Below, in pieces: positions 17,041-25,064 of a stretch of 64,000 bases of DNA. Source of the stretch: Nocardia takedensis NBRC 100417 (GTDB lineage: Bacteria; Actinomycetota; Actinomycetes; Mycobacteriales; Mycobacteriaceae). The position numbers and the translations under genes are program-made. The stretch covers positions 1 through 64,000 of the forward strand of contig NZ_BAGG01000088.1 of NCBI RefSeq assembly GCF_000308695.1, written 5' to 3'. Positions within the stretch are counted from its first letter, which is position 1; each line of letters begins with the position of its first letter. The notes under the pieces were generated by a model. The model was given only the letters and a program-made list of their open reading frames with translations. It did no database searches and was not told the DNA's origin.

Positions 17041-19725
17041 TCAGGCCAATCGGCGCGGCCCCACGTCGAAACGACTCGGTTGCGGACCGACCCGCACCCG
17101 GGCGTAGAGGATCGCCGCCGAAGTCGGTGCGGCGAGCACCGGTTCGCACAGCAACTCTCGCACCTCCGGCAGATCGTCGAACAGCGCCGAGATCCGGCGG
17201 GCCGACTCCGCCAGGGCCGCCTTGTCCACCCGGGGACTGGCCGGGGTGCCCGAGAGCAGCGCCGCCGCGCGCGGCGCGTCGATCAAGGCCACCGATTCGT
17301 CCTCGGTCAACGGCAGCGCCCGATACGCGCGGTCGCCGAGCAGTTCGATGATGAGCCCCGACAATCCGAATTCGATCACCGACCCGAACGACGGATCGTC
17401 CTGCACCCGCAGGATGCAGCCCACGCCGGTCGGCGCCATCTTCTGGATGTGCAGCACCGGGTCGCCGCAGATGTCGACCAGATCCCGGTAGCCCTGCCGC
17501 ACCGCCTCCGGTCGCCACAGGTCCAGGCGAACACCGCTGAGATCCGGGCGACGTCGCCACAACTCCCCGGTGGCCTTGGCCGCCACCGGATATCCCAGGG
17601 CCTCGGCCGCCGCGACGGCCTCGTCCTCGTCGCGCACCTCCCGGAACTCGACGATGTGGATGCCGTAGCAGCCCAACAGATCCACGGCCTCCAGATCGGT
17701 CAGCCAGCGACCGCCCTCGGCCATCCAGCCCGCCACCAGATCTCGCGCCCGGTCGACGTCCATGCCGTCGGGGCGCACCACGGCCGAGACCGGCTTGTCA
17801 CGCCACTCGGCGTAACGCCGCACCCGCGCCAACGCGCGCGCGGCCCGCTCGGGATCGGGATAGGACGGGATCGATCCGCGCACCGCGATGCCGCCGGGAC
17901 CGCGCTCGGACAGCAGGTTCGGGATGCCCTGCTCGGCGACGAACGTGGTCAGGATCGGCTTGCTCGCCTCCGGAACGGCCTGTGCCGCCGCGCGGATCGC
18001 GTCGGCGAAACCGGCCATCGGCAAGGGCACGGGGGGCGCGAAAACGACGATGACCGCATCGATCTCGTCGTCGCGCAAGGCCGCCACCACCGCGTCGAGA
18101 TAGCTGCCGGGCGTGGCCTGCGGACCCAGATTCACCGGCTCGCCCACCTCGAGGCCCTCGCCGCGGGCGGCGTCGACCGCCAGCCAACTCAGCGCGGTGC
18201 TGTTGGAGACCACCGCCAACCGTCCGCCCGCGGGCAGCGGTTGGTAGCCGAGCAGGGCGGCGCAGTCGAACAACTCCGAGATCGAGTCGACCTGCACGAT
18301 GCCCGCCTGCGCGAACAGATCCCGCACGATCGAACGGTCCATGTCGCCGGTCGGCTGGGTGCGCGCGGCCAGCCTGCCGCTGCTGACCGCGACGATCGGC
18401 TTGGTGCGGGCCACCCGGCGCGCGATCCGCGAGAACTTGCGCGGATTACCGAAACTCTCCAGGTACAGCAGGATCACCTCGGTGTCGGCGGCGGTGTCCC
18501 AGTACTGGAGCAGATCGTTGCCCGAGACGTCGGCGCGGTTGCCCGCCGAGACGAAAGTGGACAGTCCCAGATTGCGGGCCGCGGCCTCCCCCAGGATCGC
18601 CGCGCCCAACGGACCGGACTGGCAGAAGAACCCGATCCGGCCGCGGGCGGGCAGGATCGAGGCCAGCGTCGCGTTGAGCGAGACGGCCGGATCGGTGTTC
18701 GCGATGCCCAGCGCGCTCGGGCCGACCACGCGCATCCCGTGCCCGCGCGCCGCAGCCACCAGATCGCGTTCGGCCGCCATGCCTTCGGCCCCCGTCTCGC
18801 CGAAACCCGCGGTCAGCACCACCAGGCCCTTGACGCCCTTGGCCATACAGTCGTCGAGCACCGAGCCGATCGCGGCAGCGGGCACCGCCACCACCGCCAG
18901 ATCCACCTCGTCGGGAATGTCACGGACGGTGGGATAGGCGAATACGCCGCGCACCGACCGGCGATTCGGGTTGACCGGATACACCGGCCCCTGGAAGACG
19001 CCGGAGAGCAGATTCGCCAGCATCACCCCGCCCACGCGGCCCACCGCCGGAGTCGCGCCGATCACCGCGATCGATCGGGGGGCGAGCAGATTGCCGACAC
19101 TGCGCGCCTCGGAGGCCCGTTCGCGGGCGTCGCGCACCGAGACCAGCGCCTCGGTGGGATCGATCGCGAATTCCAGGTGCAGCACCGAACCGTCGCGGCT
19201 GCGCTCGACCTGATAGCCGGCTTCCCGGAACACGGTGACCATGGTGGTGTTCTCGGCGAGCACCTCGGCGACGAAGGTGTCGATCTTGGCCTCCGCGGCC
19301 GAACCCGCCAGATGTTCGAGCAGGATCGAGCCCAGACCGCGGCCCTGGTGGCCGTCGGCCACCACGAACGCGACTTCGGCCGAGCGCGGGCCCGGCCGGT
19401 CCAACAGTTCGTACCGGCCGACCGCGATGATCTGATCGCCCAGTTCCAGGACCAGCCCGACCCGGTCGCGATAGTCGACGTGGGTGGTGCGGTAGAGGTC
19501 GCGCGGTGAGATGCGCGGGTAGGGGCCGAAGTAGCGCAGATAGCGCGTGCGGTCCGACAGCGCCGCGTGGAACTGCTGCAACCCCTCGGCATCGTCGGGG
19601 GTGATGGGGCGCAACCGCACCACCCGACCGTCGGCGGCCAGGACGTCGGCGAACCAGTGCTGCGGCGGCGGGGGCGGGTCGGCCGGCGTACTCGGCGAGT
19701 CCACGCCCGGGGTCTGCTCAGTCAC
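17041..19725 (-). CDS. Pat-like protein acyltransferase: N-terminal GNAT fused to NDP-forming acyl-CoA synthetase-like domains
   Basis: About 894 residues. An N-terminal GNAT domain (about 25-185, acetyl-CoA loop Gly-His-Gln-Gly-Arg-Gly-Leu-Gly) is followed by a CoA-binding Rossmann domain (Ser-Ile-Ala-Val-Ile-Gly-Ala-Thr-Pro), a succinyl-CoA ligase-like flavodoxin domain and a C-terminal ATP-grasp-like domain. Proteins of this plan (Salmonella Pat; in Streptomyces the GNAT is N-terminal as here) acetylate acetyl-CoA synthetase and other proteins on lysine. Start GTG 19725 has GGAGG seven bases upstream and overlaps the end of acuC by eight bases, so deacetylase and acetyltransferase are translationally coupled, similar in logic to Bacillus acuA/acuC. 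Confidence 0.88.
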   Translation of the reverse strand: MTEQTPGVDSPSTPADPPPPPQHWFADVLAADGRVVRLRPITPDDAEGLQQFHAALSDRTRYLRYFGPYPRISPRDLYRTTHVDYRDRVGLVLELGDQIIAVGRYELLDRPGPRSAEVAFVVADGHQGRGLGSILLEHLAGSAAEAKIDTFVAEVLAENTTMVTVFREAGYQVERSRDGSVLHLEFAIDPTEALVSVRDARERASEARSVGNLLAPRSIAVIGATPAVGRVGGVMLANLLSGVFQGPVYPVNPNRRSVRGVFAYPTVRDIPDEVDLAVVAVPAAAIGSVLDDCMAKGVKGLVVLTAGFGETGAEGMAAERDLVAAARGHGMRVVGPSALGIANTDPAVSLNATLASILPARGRIGFFCQSGPLGAAILGEAAARNLGLSTFVSAGNRADVSGNDLLQYWDTAADTEVILLYLESFGNPRKFSRIARRVARTKPIVAVSSGRLAARTQPTGDMDRSIVRDLFAQAGIVQVDSISELFDCAALLGYQPLPAGGRLAVVSNSTALSWLAVDAARGEGLEVGEPVNLGPQATPGSYLDAVVAALRDDEIDAVIVVFAPPVPLPMAGFADAIRAAAQAVPEASKPILTTFVAEQGIPNLLSERGPGGIAVRGSIPSYPDPERAARALARVRRYAEWRDKPVSAVVRPDGMDVDRARDLVAGWMAEGGRWLTDLEAVDLLGCYGIHIVEFREVRDEDEAVAAAEALGYPVAAKATGELWRRRPDLSGVRLDLWRPEAVRQGYRDLVDICGDPVLHIQKMAPTGVGCILRVQDDPSFGSVIEFGLSGLIIELLGDRAYRALPLTEDESVALIDAPRAAALLSGTPASPRVDKAALAESARRISALFDDLPEVRELLCEPVLAAPTSAAILYARVRVGPQPSRFDVGPRRLA

Positions 19726-21010
19726 GAGGGTCCTCCGCATCCAGGCCGAGCAGCCCGAAAACCGCTCGGCGCGTGGCCGTCACGGCCGTGTCGACGGCCC
19801 GTTGCGCGCGATCGACACGCGGGTCGCCGGTTTCGGGTGTGCCGCCGGGGCCGTCCCACGGGCGGTAGGCGATGTCGCCGCCGTCGCCCATCGTCGGCGG
19901 CGCCGTGACCGTCGGCGCCTCCGCCGCCATCGCCTCGATCCAGGTCGACGGCACCGGGGTCGACGGGTCGACGTCGCGGTCCAACGCCGTGGCCAACAGA
20001 TGCGTCCACGCGCGCGGGACCACGCGGACCGGGCTGTAACCACCGCCGCCCACCGCCAACCAGCGGCCTTCGGCGTAGCGGTCGGCCAGATCCCGCATCG
20101 CCAGGAACGCGGCGCGCTGGCCGTCGACGGTCAATTCCAGGTCGGCCAGCGGATCCTCGCGATGGGTGTCCACACCGCACTGTCCGACGATGATCTGCGG
20201 GCGGAAAGCCGCGAGCACACCGGGCACGACCGCGTGGAAACCGCGCAGCCACTGCGCGTCGGCGGTGCCCGGCAGCACCGCCAGATTGACCGCGGTGCCC
20301 GCCGCGGCCCCGCTGCCGGTCTCGTCCGGCCAGCCGGTGTTGGGCCACAGCGTCGCCGGATGCTGGTGGATGGAGAAGGTCAGCACCCGGGGGTCGTGGT
20401 AGAACGCCCGCTGGACCCCGTCGCCGTGGTGGACGTCGATGTCGAGATAGGCGATGCGATCGAAACCGTGGTCGAGCAGCCAGGAGATCGCCACCGCGGC
20501 GTCGTTGTAGATGCAGAAACCCGCGGCCGCGTCCGCCATCGCGTGATGCATACCGCCGCCGATGCTCACCGCGCGCCTGGTCCGTCCCTCGGCGATCTCC
20601 CTGGCCGCGGCCAGCGTGCCGCCGACGATCACCGAGGCGGCGGCGTGCATGCGCGGAAAGACCGGGTTGTCCTCGGAGCCCAACCCGTACGGTGGCGCGT
20701 GCAGCGCCACCGGCGGCGCCTGCGCCTGTTCGACGGCCTGGAGGTAGGCGGGTGTGTGCACCCGCAGCAGATCCGATTCGCTCGCCGGTCGCGGGGCGAT
20801 GCGTTCGACGCCCTCGAGCACGCCCAGACTTTCGGCCAGCGCCATGGTGTACGCCAGTCGGGCCGGTTTCATGGGATGCTGCGGTGTCCAGGTGTAGTCC
20901 AGGAAACGTTCGCTCCACACCACCGCGGCGGAGGGGCCCGGCGCGAGCGCGGCCGGGGCCGGTGCGCCCTCGAGCGGGGCGGGCTGATCCTCGGGCGGGG
21001 TAGTGGCCAT
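19718..21010 (-). CDS. acuC: AcuC-type histone-deacetylase-family lysine deacetylase
   Basis: The 430-residue protein carries the class I HDAC core: Gly-Gly-Gly-Met-His-His (His155, His156), Asp-Ile-Asp-Val-His-His-Gly-Asp-Gly with zinc ligands Asp192 and His194, and Gly-Val-Asp-Thr-His with Asp281. AcuC removes acetyl groups from lysines such as that in acetyl-CoA synthetase, counteracting a Pat acetyltransferase; such an enzyme gene follows directly with an eight-base overlap. The C-terminus has an extra 90 residues rich in Pro/Thr and Asp. No ribosome site precedes the ATG; TACCGT lies seven bases upstream, so the message is probably leaderless. It is divergent from ideR. Confidence 0.9.
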   Translation of the reverse strand: MATTPPEDQPAPLEGAPAPAALAPGPSAAVVWSERFLDYTWTPQHPMKPARLAYTMALAESLGVLEGVERIAPRPASESDLLRVHTPAYLQAVEQAQAPPVALHAPPYGLGSEDNPVFPRMHAAASVIVGGTLAAAREIAEGRTRRAVSIGGGMHHAMADAAAGFCIYNDAAVAISWLLDHGFDRIAYLDIDVHHGDGVQRAFYHDPRVLTFSIHQHPATLWPNTGWPDETGSGAAAGTAVNLAVLPGTADAQWLRGFHAVVPGVLAAFRPQIIVGQCGVDTHREDPLADLELTVDGQRAAFLAMRDLADRYAEGRWLAVGGGGYSPVRVVPRAWTHLLATALDRDVDPSTPVPSTWIEAMAAEAPTVTAPPTMGDGGDIAYRPWDGPGGTPETGDPRVDRAQRAVDTAVTATRRAVFGLLGLDAEDPRD

Positions 21011-21212
21011 GATCGCAACGGTACGCGGGAAGCTGCCACACCCGTTCGACGTTGACATGCAGTAGAAATAGAGCATGTGCCGACGAGGCGGCCCCATGGG
21101 TGCCCACTCGGAGATCCGCCGCCGCACCGACCGGTGCGGGCGAGCAGTACGACGGCCCGGCGAGCGTGGGCCCCGTGACGGTCCTCCACGGGGATCCGTG
21201 CTGGCGAGTGGG

Positions 21213-21218
21213 TAGAAT
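21213..21218 (+). promoter_or_regulatory. -10 element of ideR
   Basis: TAGAAT, one base from the vegetative consensus, stands 23 bases before the ideR GTG. No good -35 hexamer is seen, as is usual for SigA promoters in this group. Confidence 0.5.
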
Positions 21219-21241
21219 TCGGGCAGACGAAGGGGTAACAG

Positions 21242-21934
21242 GTGAAGGATCTGGTCGACACCACGGAGATGTATCTCCGTACGATTTACGACCTCGAGGA
21301 GGAGGGCGTGGTGCCCCTGCGCGCCCGGATCGCCGAGCGCCTCGAGCAGAGCGGTCCCACGGTCAGCCAGACCGTGGCCCGCATGGAACGCGACGGGTTG
21401 CTGCTCGTCGCGGGCGACCGCCATCTGGAGCTGACCGACAAGGGCCGCAGCATGGCGGTGGCCGTGATGCGCAAGCACCGGCTCGCCGAGCGGTTGCTGG
21501 TCGACATCATCGGTCTGGACTGGCAGAACGTGCACGCCGAGGCGTGCCGCTGGGAACACGTGATGAGCGAGGACGTCGAACGCCGTCTGGTCGAGGTGCT
21601 CAACCACCCCACCACATCCCCCTACGGCAACCCGATCCCCGGCCTGGACGAACTCGGCATCGCCGCGCCGATCGATTCGGTCGAGACCCTCGTCCGGCTC
21701 TCCGAACTGCCCAACGGTCATTCCCATGCCGTGGTGGTCCGTCGACTGGCCGAGCACATCCAGACCGATCCCGAGGTCATCGGTCGCCTGCGCGAGGCGG
21801 GTGTGGTGCCGGACGCGCGCGTCACGGTGGAGAGCAAGCCGGGTTCGGTCATCATCACCGTGCCGGGCCACGACGGTTTCGAGTTGCCCGAGGAGATGGC
21901 GCACGCCGTGCAGGTGAAGTTGGTCGCCGGGTGA
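21242..21934 (+). CDS. ideR: Iron-dependent repressor IdeR/DtxR
   Basis: The 230-residue protein is the same length as mycobacterial IdeR. The N-terminal winged helix (Ser-Gly-Pro-Thr-Val-Ser-Gln-Thr recognition helix, residues 37-44) is intact. All metal ligands are in register: Met10, Cys102, Glu105, His106 for the regulatory site and His79, Glu83, His98 for the ancillary site; a C-terminal SH3-like domain follows. With Fe2+ it represses siderophore and iron-uptake genes and activates storage genes. AAGGGG six bases before GTG supports the start. The stop overlaps the galE start (GTGA), the dtxR-galE operon order also known from Corynebacterium. Confidence 0.96.
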   Translation: MKDLVDTTEMYLRTIYDLEEEGVVPLRARIAERLEQSGPTVSQTVARMERDGLLLVAGDRHLELTDKGRSMAVAVMRKHRLAERLLVDIIGLDWQNVHAEACRWEHVMSEDVERRLVEVLNHPTTSPYGNPIPGLDELGIAAPIDSVETLVRLSELPNGHSHAVVVRRLAEHIQTDPEVIGRLREAGVVPDARVTVESKPGSVIITVPGHDGFELPEEMAHAVQVKLVAG

Positions 21935-22911
21935 GGCTTCTCGTCACGGGCGGCGCGGGATACGTCGGCGGCGTCTGCGCGCGGGTCCTGCTCGAGCAGG
22001 GCCACGACGTCGTGGTCGTCGACGATCTGAGCACCGGCAACGCCGACGGCGTGCCCGAGGGCGCGCGCTTCGTGCAGGGCGATGTCGCCGAGGCGGCTCC
22101 CGCGCTGCTGCGCGCCGAATCCTTCGACGGCGTCCTGCATTTCGCGGCGCAGTCGCTGGTCGGCGAATCGGTACAGCAACCGGAGAAGTATTGGCACGGC
22201 AACGTGGTCAAGACGCTGGAACTGCTGGAGGCCATGCGGCACAGCGGAACCGGACGTCTGGTGTTCTCCTCCACCGCCGCCGTCTACGGCGAACCCGATC
22301 GGGTGCCGATCACCGAGGACGCGCCCACCCGTCCGACCAATCCGTACGGCGCCTCCAAACTCGCCATCGATCACGCGATCACCTCCTACGCGATCGCGCA
22401 CGGACTCGCGGCGACGAGCCTGCGCTATTTCAACGTCGCGGGCGCTTACGGCGGCCTCGGTGAGAACCGCGTGGTGGAAACCCATCTCATCCCCCTCGTG
22501 TTGCAGGTGGCCCTCGGTCATCGCAAGGCCATCTCCGTCTTCGGTACCGACTGGCCGACCCACGACGGCACCGCCGTGCGCGACTACATCCACATCCGCG
22601 ATCTGGCCCAGGCGCATCTGCTGGCCTTGGACACCGCCGAGGCGGGTGTGCACCGGATCTACAATCTCGGCAGCGGCACCGGTTTCTCGGTCCGCGACGT
22701 CATCTCGGCCTGCGAGCGGGTCACCGGGCTGCCGATCGCGGCCCAGGACGCGCCGCGCCGTCCCGGCGATCCCGCCGTGCTGATCGCCTCGAGCGCCCGC
22801 GCCGTGCAGGAGTTGGGCTGGCTACCCGTGCACAACGATCTCGACGAGATCGTCTCCGACGCGTGGTCGTTCCTCCAGTCCCTCGGCGACCGGGCGCACA
22901 GCGCGCGCTGA
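21931..22911 (+). CDS. galE: UDP-glucose 4-epimerase GalE
   Basis: The 326-residue extended short-chain dehydrogenase has the NAD-binding Gly7-Gly-Ala-Gly10-Tyr-Val-Gly13 motif, Ser-Ser-Thr-Ala-Ala-Val-Tyr-Gly (113-120), and the catalytic Tyr139-x3-Lys143. It interconverts UDP-glucose and UDP-galactose, supplying galactose for arabinogalactan and glycolipids. The GTG start overlaps the ideR stop by four bases, so the two are co-transcribed. It ends three bases from the converging ABC-2 permease gene. Confidence 0.93.
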   Translation: MRLLVTGGAGYVGGVCARVLLEQGHDVVVVDDLSTGNADGVPEGARFVQGDVAEAAPALLRAESFDGVLHFAAQSLVGESVQQPEKYWHGNVVKTLELLEAMRHSGTGRLVFSSTAAVYGEPDRVPITEDAPTRPTNPYGASKLAIDHAITSYAIAHGLAATSLRYFNVAGAYGGLGENRVVETHLIPLVLQVALGHRKAISVFGTDWPTHDGTAVRDYIHIRDLAQAHLLALDTAEAGVHRIYNLGSGTGFSVRDVISACERVTGLPIAAQDAPRRPGDPAVLIASSARAVQELGWLPVHNDLDEIVSDAWSFLQSLGDRAHSAR

Positions 22912-22914
22912 CCG

Positions 22915-23673
22915 CTACCGGCGCGCCAAGCGCAGGTAGCGCACGGCCGCCCCGGCGAATCCGGCCGCCGCGAGCAGGACACACCACAGGATCGCCTGCG
23001 GTGCGCTCTCGGCGGTCCCGCCGCCGAGCAGGCCGCGCACGGTGTCGATGACCGGGGTGGCCGGTTGGTGTTCGGCGAAGCCGCGCAGCCACTCCGGCAT
23101 CGTGGAGGTGCGTACGAACGCGCTGCTGATGTACGGGATGAACATGATCGCGTAGGTCAGCCCGCCCGCCGCCTCGGGATTGCTCGCGATCATGCCCAGC
23201 GCCACCGCGATCCAGGAGATCGCCGTGACGAACAGCGTGATCACCGCGACCGCCGCGATCCACTGCCCCACATCGGCCCCCGGACGGAAGCCGAGCAGCA
23301 GCGCGACCGTCACCGCGACCGCGATGGCGAGCAGATTGCGGACGATCCCTTCGGTCACGTGGCCGACCAACAGCGCCGAGCGGAACATGGGCAGGGTGCG
23401 GAACCGGTCGATACTGCCCCTGGTCATATCCGCCGAAACCGCGGTGGCGGTGATGGAAGACCCGAAGCCGGTGCACAGCACCATGATTCCGGGCACCACG
23501 TAGTCCAGATACGGTCCGCCGACCGCGATCGCGCCGCCGAAGACGTAGGTGAACATCAGCATCACCAGGATCGGCATGAGCAGCGAGATGATCAGGGTGT
23601 CGCGGCTGCGCAGGGTGTGGCGCGCGCAGCGCCGGAACATCACCGCGCAATCGGCGATCGCCGCGCCGATCAC
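22915..23673 (-). CDS. ABC-2 type transporter permease
   Basis: The 252-residue protein has six hydrophobic segments with the ABC-2 (daunorubicin/DrrB-like) pattern: a short N-terminal amphipathic stretch (Thr-Leu-Arg-Ser-Arg-Asp-Thr-Leu), a large loop with Gly-Ser-Ile-Asp-Arg-Phe-Arg-Thr-Leu-Pro, and the C-terminal Gln-Pro-Ala-Thr-Pro-Val-Ile signature. DrrB-like permeases need an ATP-binding partner, but none is encoded in this window. Its GTG overlaps the stop of the upstream glycosyltransferase gene (GTGA), implying that it exports, or works on, the glycosylated product. The partner ATPase must be elsewhere or shared. Confidence 0.87.
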   Translation of the reverse strand: MIGAAIADCAVMFRRCARHTLRSRDTLIISLLMPILVMLMFTYVFGGAIAVGGPYLDYVVPGIMVLCTGFGSSITATAVSADMTRGSIDRFRTLPMFRSALLVGHVTEGIVRNLLAIAVAVTVALLLGFRPGADVGQWIAAVAVITLFVTAISWIAVALGMIASNPEAAGGLTYAIMFIPYISSAFVRTSTMPEWLRGFAEHQPATPVIDTVRGLLGGGTAESAPQAILWCVLLAAAGFAGAAVRYLRLARR

Positions 23674-24947
23674 CGGGCGCTCGCCTCGACCAGGTCGGCG
23701 GCGTGTTCGACGGTCCCCTCGGTGCGCAGGGCGCCGGCGAACCGCTCGGCCGCCGCCCGCTGCCGCCGCCCCAGCAACGGCGCCAGGGTGTGTTCCAGGC
23801 GGGGCCTGTTCAACCGGGTGAACGGCAGATGCGCTCCGACCCCGAGTCGACTCACCTGCGCACCCCACAGCGGCTGCTCGAAGGAGACCGAGCACACGAG
23901 GGTGGGCAGACCGGCGCGCAGACTCTCGAACAGCGTGCCGACCCCGCCGTGGTGCACGGCCGCCGCGCAGCGCGGGAACACCAGGTCGTGCGCGAACGAG
24001 CCGACGACCGCGATGTCGGGTCCGCCGCGGACCGCGTCGCGATCCAGATCGCTCCCCCCGGCGCTGACCAGCGCGCGCACACCCAGGCGCTGCGCCACCT
24101 CCGTCACCATCGCGAGGACGGCGGCGGTGTCGCGAATCGGCATGCTGCCGAAGCCGAAGAACACCGGCGGCTCACCCCGGTCGATCCAGTCCAGAATGGC
24201 CTCGTGGTCGCCGGCGAGTTCGCCTACCGCCGCGCGGGCCTGCTGGTCGAGGGTGAGGAATCCGGTGAACGGCCTGCGCTCGTCCCACTGTTCGGGCAGC
24301 CCAGGAACCAGCGCCGGATCGTAGATCTGGAGTTCCGGGACCCCTCGCCGTTCGAGCACCGCGGCCGTGCTCGCCCGTGAGGGCGGCAGACCGAGGTCGG
24401 CGCGCAGCGCGTTGAGGTAGCGCATGAACACCACCCGCCGCAGATTCTCGGCGACCGTCCAGGTAGCCCGGTTGACGCCGGCGGGCGGATTCCACTGCGG
24501 GGGCAACGATCCGGGAAACGGATAGGCGTTGTTGGCACGGCACGGGAAGTAGTGGAGGCTGACCAAGGGCACCCCCATCGCCTCGGCCACCGAACTCGCC
24601 CGGTCTTCGGTGACGGTGCTCGCCACGATCAGGTCGGCCCCCGCGCACACCTCGATCACCTCGCGATTCATCCGCTCGGCGTAGCCCGCCATCTGCCGGG
24701 CCACCAACTGCATCAGCCGCAGGGTGTTGCCCGCGGCCAGCGCGCGCTGCCCCTCCTCGGAGCTGTAGAGCCGCTGGACATCGGGCCCGCAGGGGCGGGC
24801 CGTCAGTCCGGTCGCGGTGACGAAATCGACCAGATTCGGCGGGGCGCCCACCACGATGTCGTGTCCTCGGCGGCGCAGTTCGAGCGCCAGCGCGACCACC
24901 GGTTGCACATCCCCCCGGGTCCCGGTGAGCGGGATCGCGATTCTCAC
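23670..24947 (-). CDS. UGT/MGT-type glycosyltransferase (GT1, GT-B fold)
   Basis: The 425-residue protein begins Arg-Ile-Ala-Ile-Pro-Leu-Thr-Gly-Thr-Arg-Gly-Asp-Val-Gln-Pro, a hallmark of sterol-glucosyltransferase/macrolide-type enzymes (COG1819). The C-terminal lobe has Phe-Gly-Phe-Gly-Ser-Met-Pro and the donor motif His-His-Gly-Gly-Val-Gly-Thr. Such enzymes add a sugar from UDP- or dTDP-sugar to a lipophilic acceptor (sterol, terpene, polyketide, glycopeptide) in the cytoplasm. GTG 24947 is preceded by AAAGGG. It overlaps the ABC permease gene and is divergent from the GT4-P450 fusion gene, so the three likely serve one glycosylated metabolite. Confidence 0.88.
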   Translation of the reverse strand: MRIAIPLTGTRGDVQPVVALALELRRRGHDIVVGAPPNLVDFVTATGLTARPCGPDVQRLYSSEEGQRALAAGNTLRLMQLVARQMAGYAERMNREVIEVCAGADLIVASTVTEDRASSVAEAMGVPLVSLHYFPCRANNAYPFPGSLPPQWNPPAGVNRATWTVAENLRRVVFMRYLNALRADLGLPPSRASTAAVLERRGVPELQIYDPALVPGLPEQWDERRPFTGFLTLDQQARAAVGELAGDHEAILDWIDRGEPPVFFGFGSMPIRDTAAVLAMVTEVAQRLGVRALVSAGGSDLDRDAVRGGPDIAVVGSFAHDLVFPRCAAAVHHGGVGTLFESLRAGLPTLVCSVSFEQPLWGAQVSRLGVGAHLPFTRLNRPRLEHTLAPLLGRRQRAAAERFAGALRTEGTVEHAADLVEASAR

Positions 24948-25050
24948 GTCGGCCCTTTCGGTGCGGTTTGCTGCCCCGGCAACCGTACTGCCCCCGTCAC
25001 GCACCTGCCCGTCCCCGAATTGAGGGCTCTCCGTACGGCGCGTGAATAAG

Positions 25051-25056
25051 TACAGT
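25051..25056 (+). promoter_or_regulatory. -10 element of the GT4-P450 gene (leaderless)
   Basis: TACAGT ends eight bases before the GTG at 25065, placing the transcription start at or very near the start codon. The divergent glycosyltransferase promoter must lie in the same 117-base gap. Confidence 0.45.
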
Positions 25057-25064
25057 GCTGTGGT

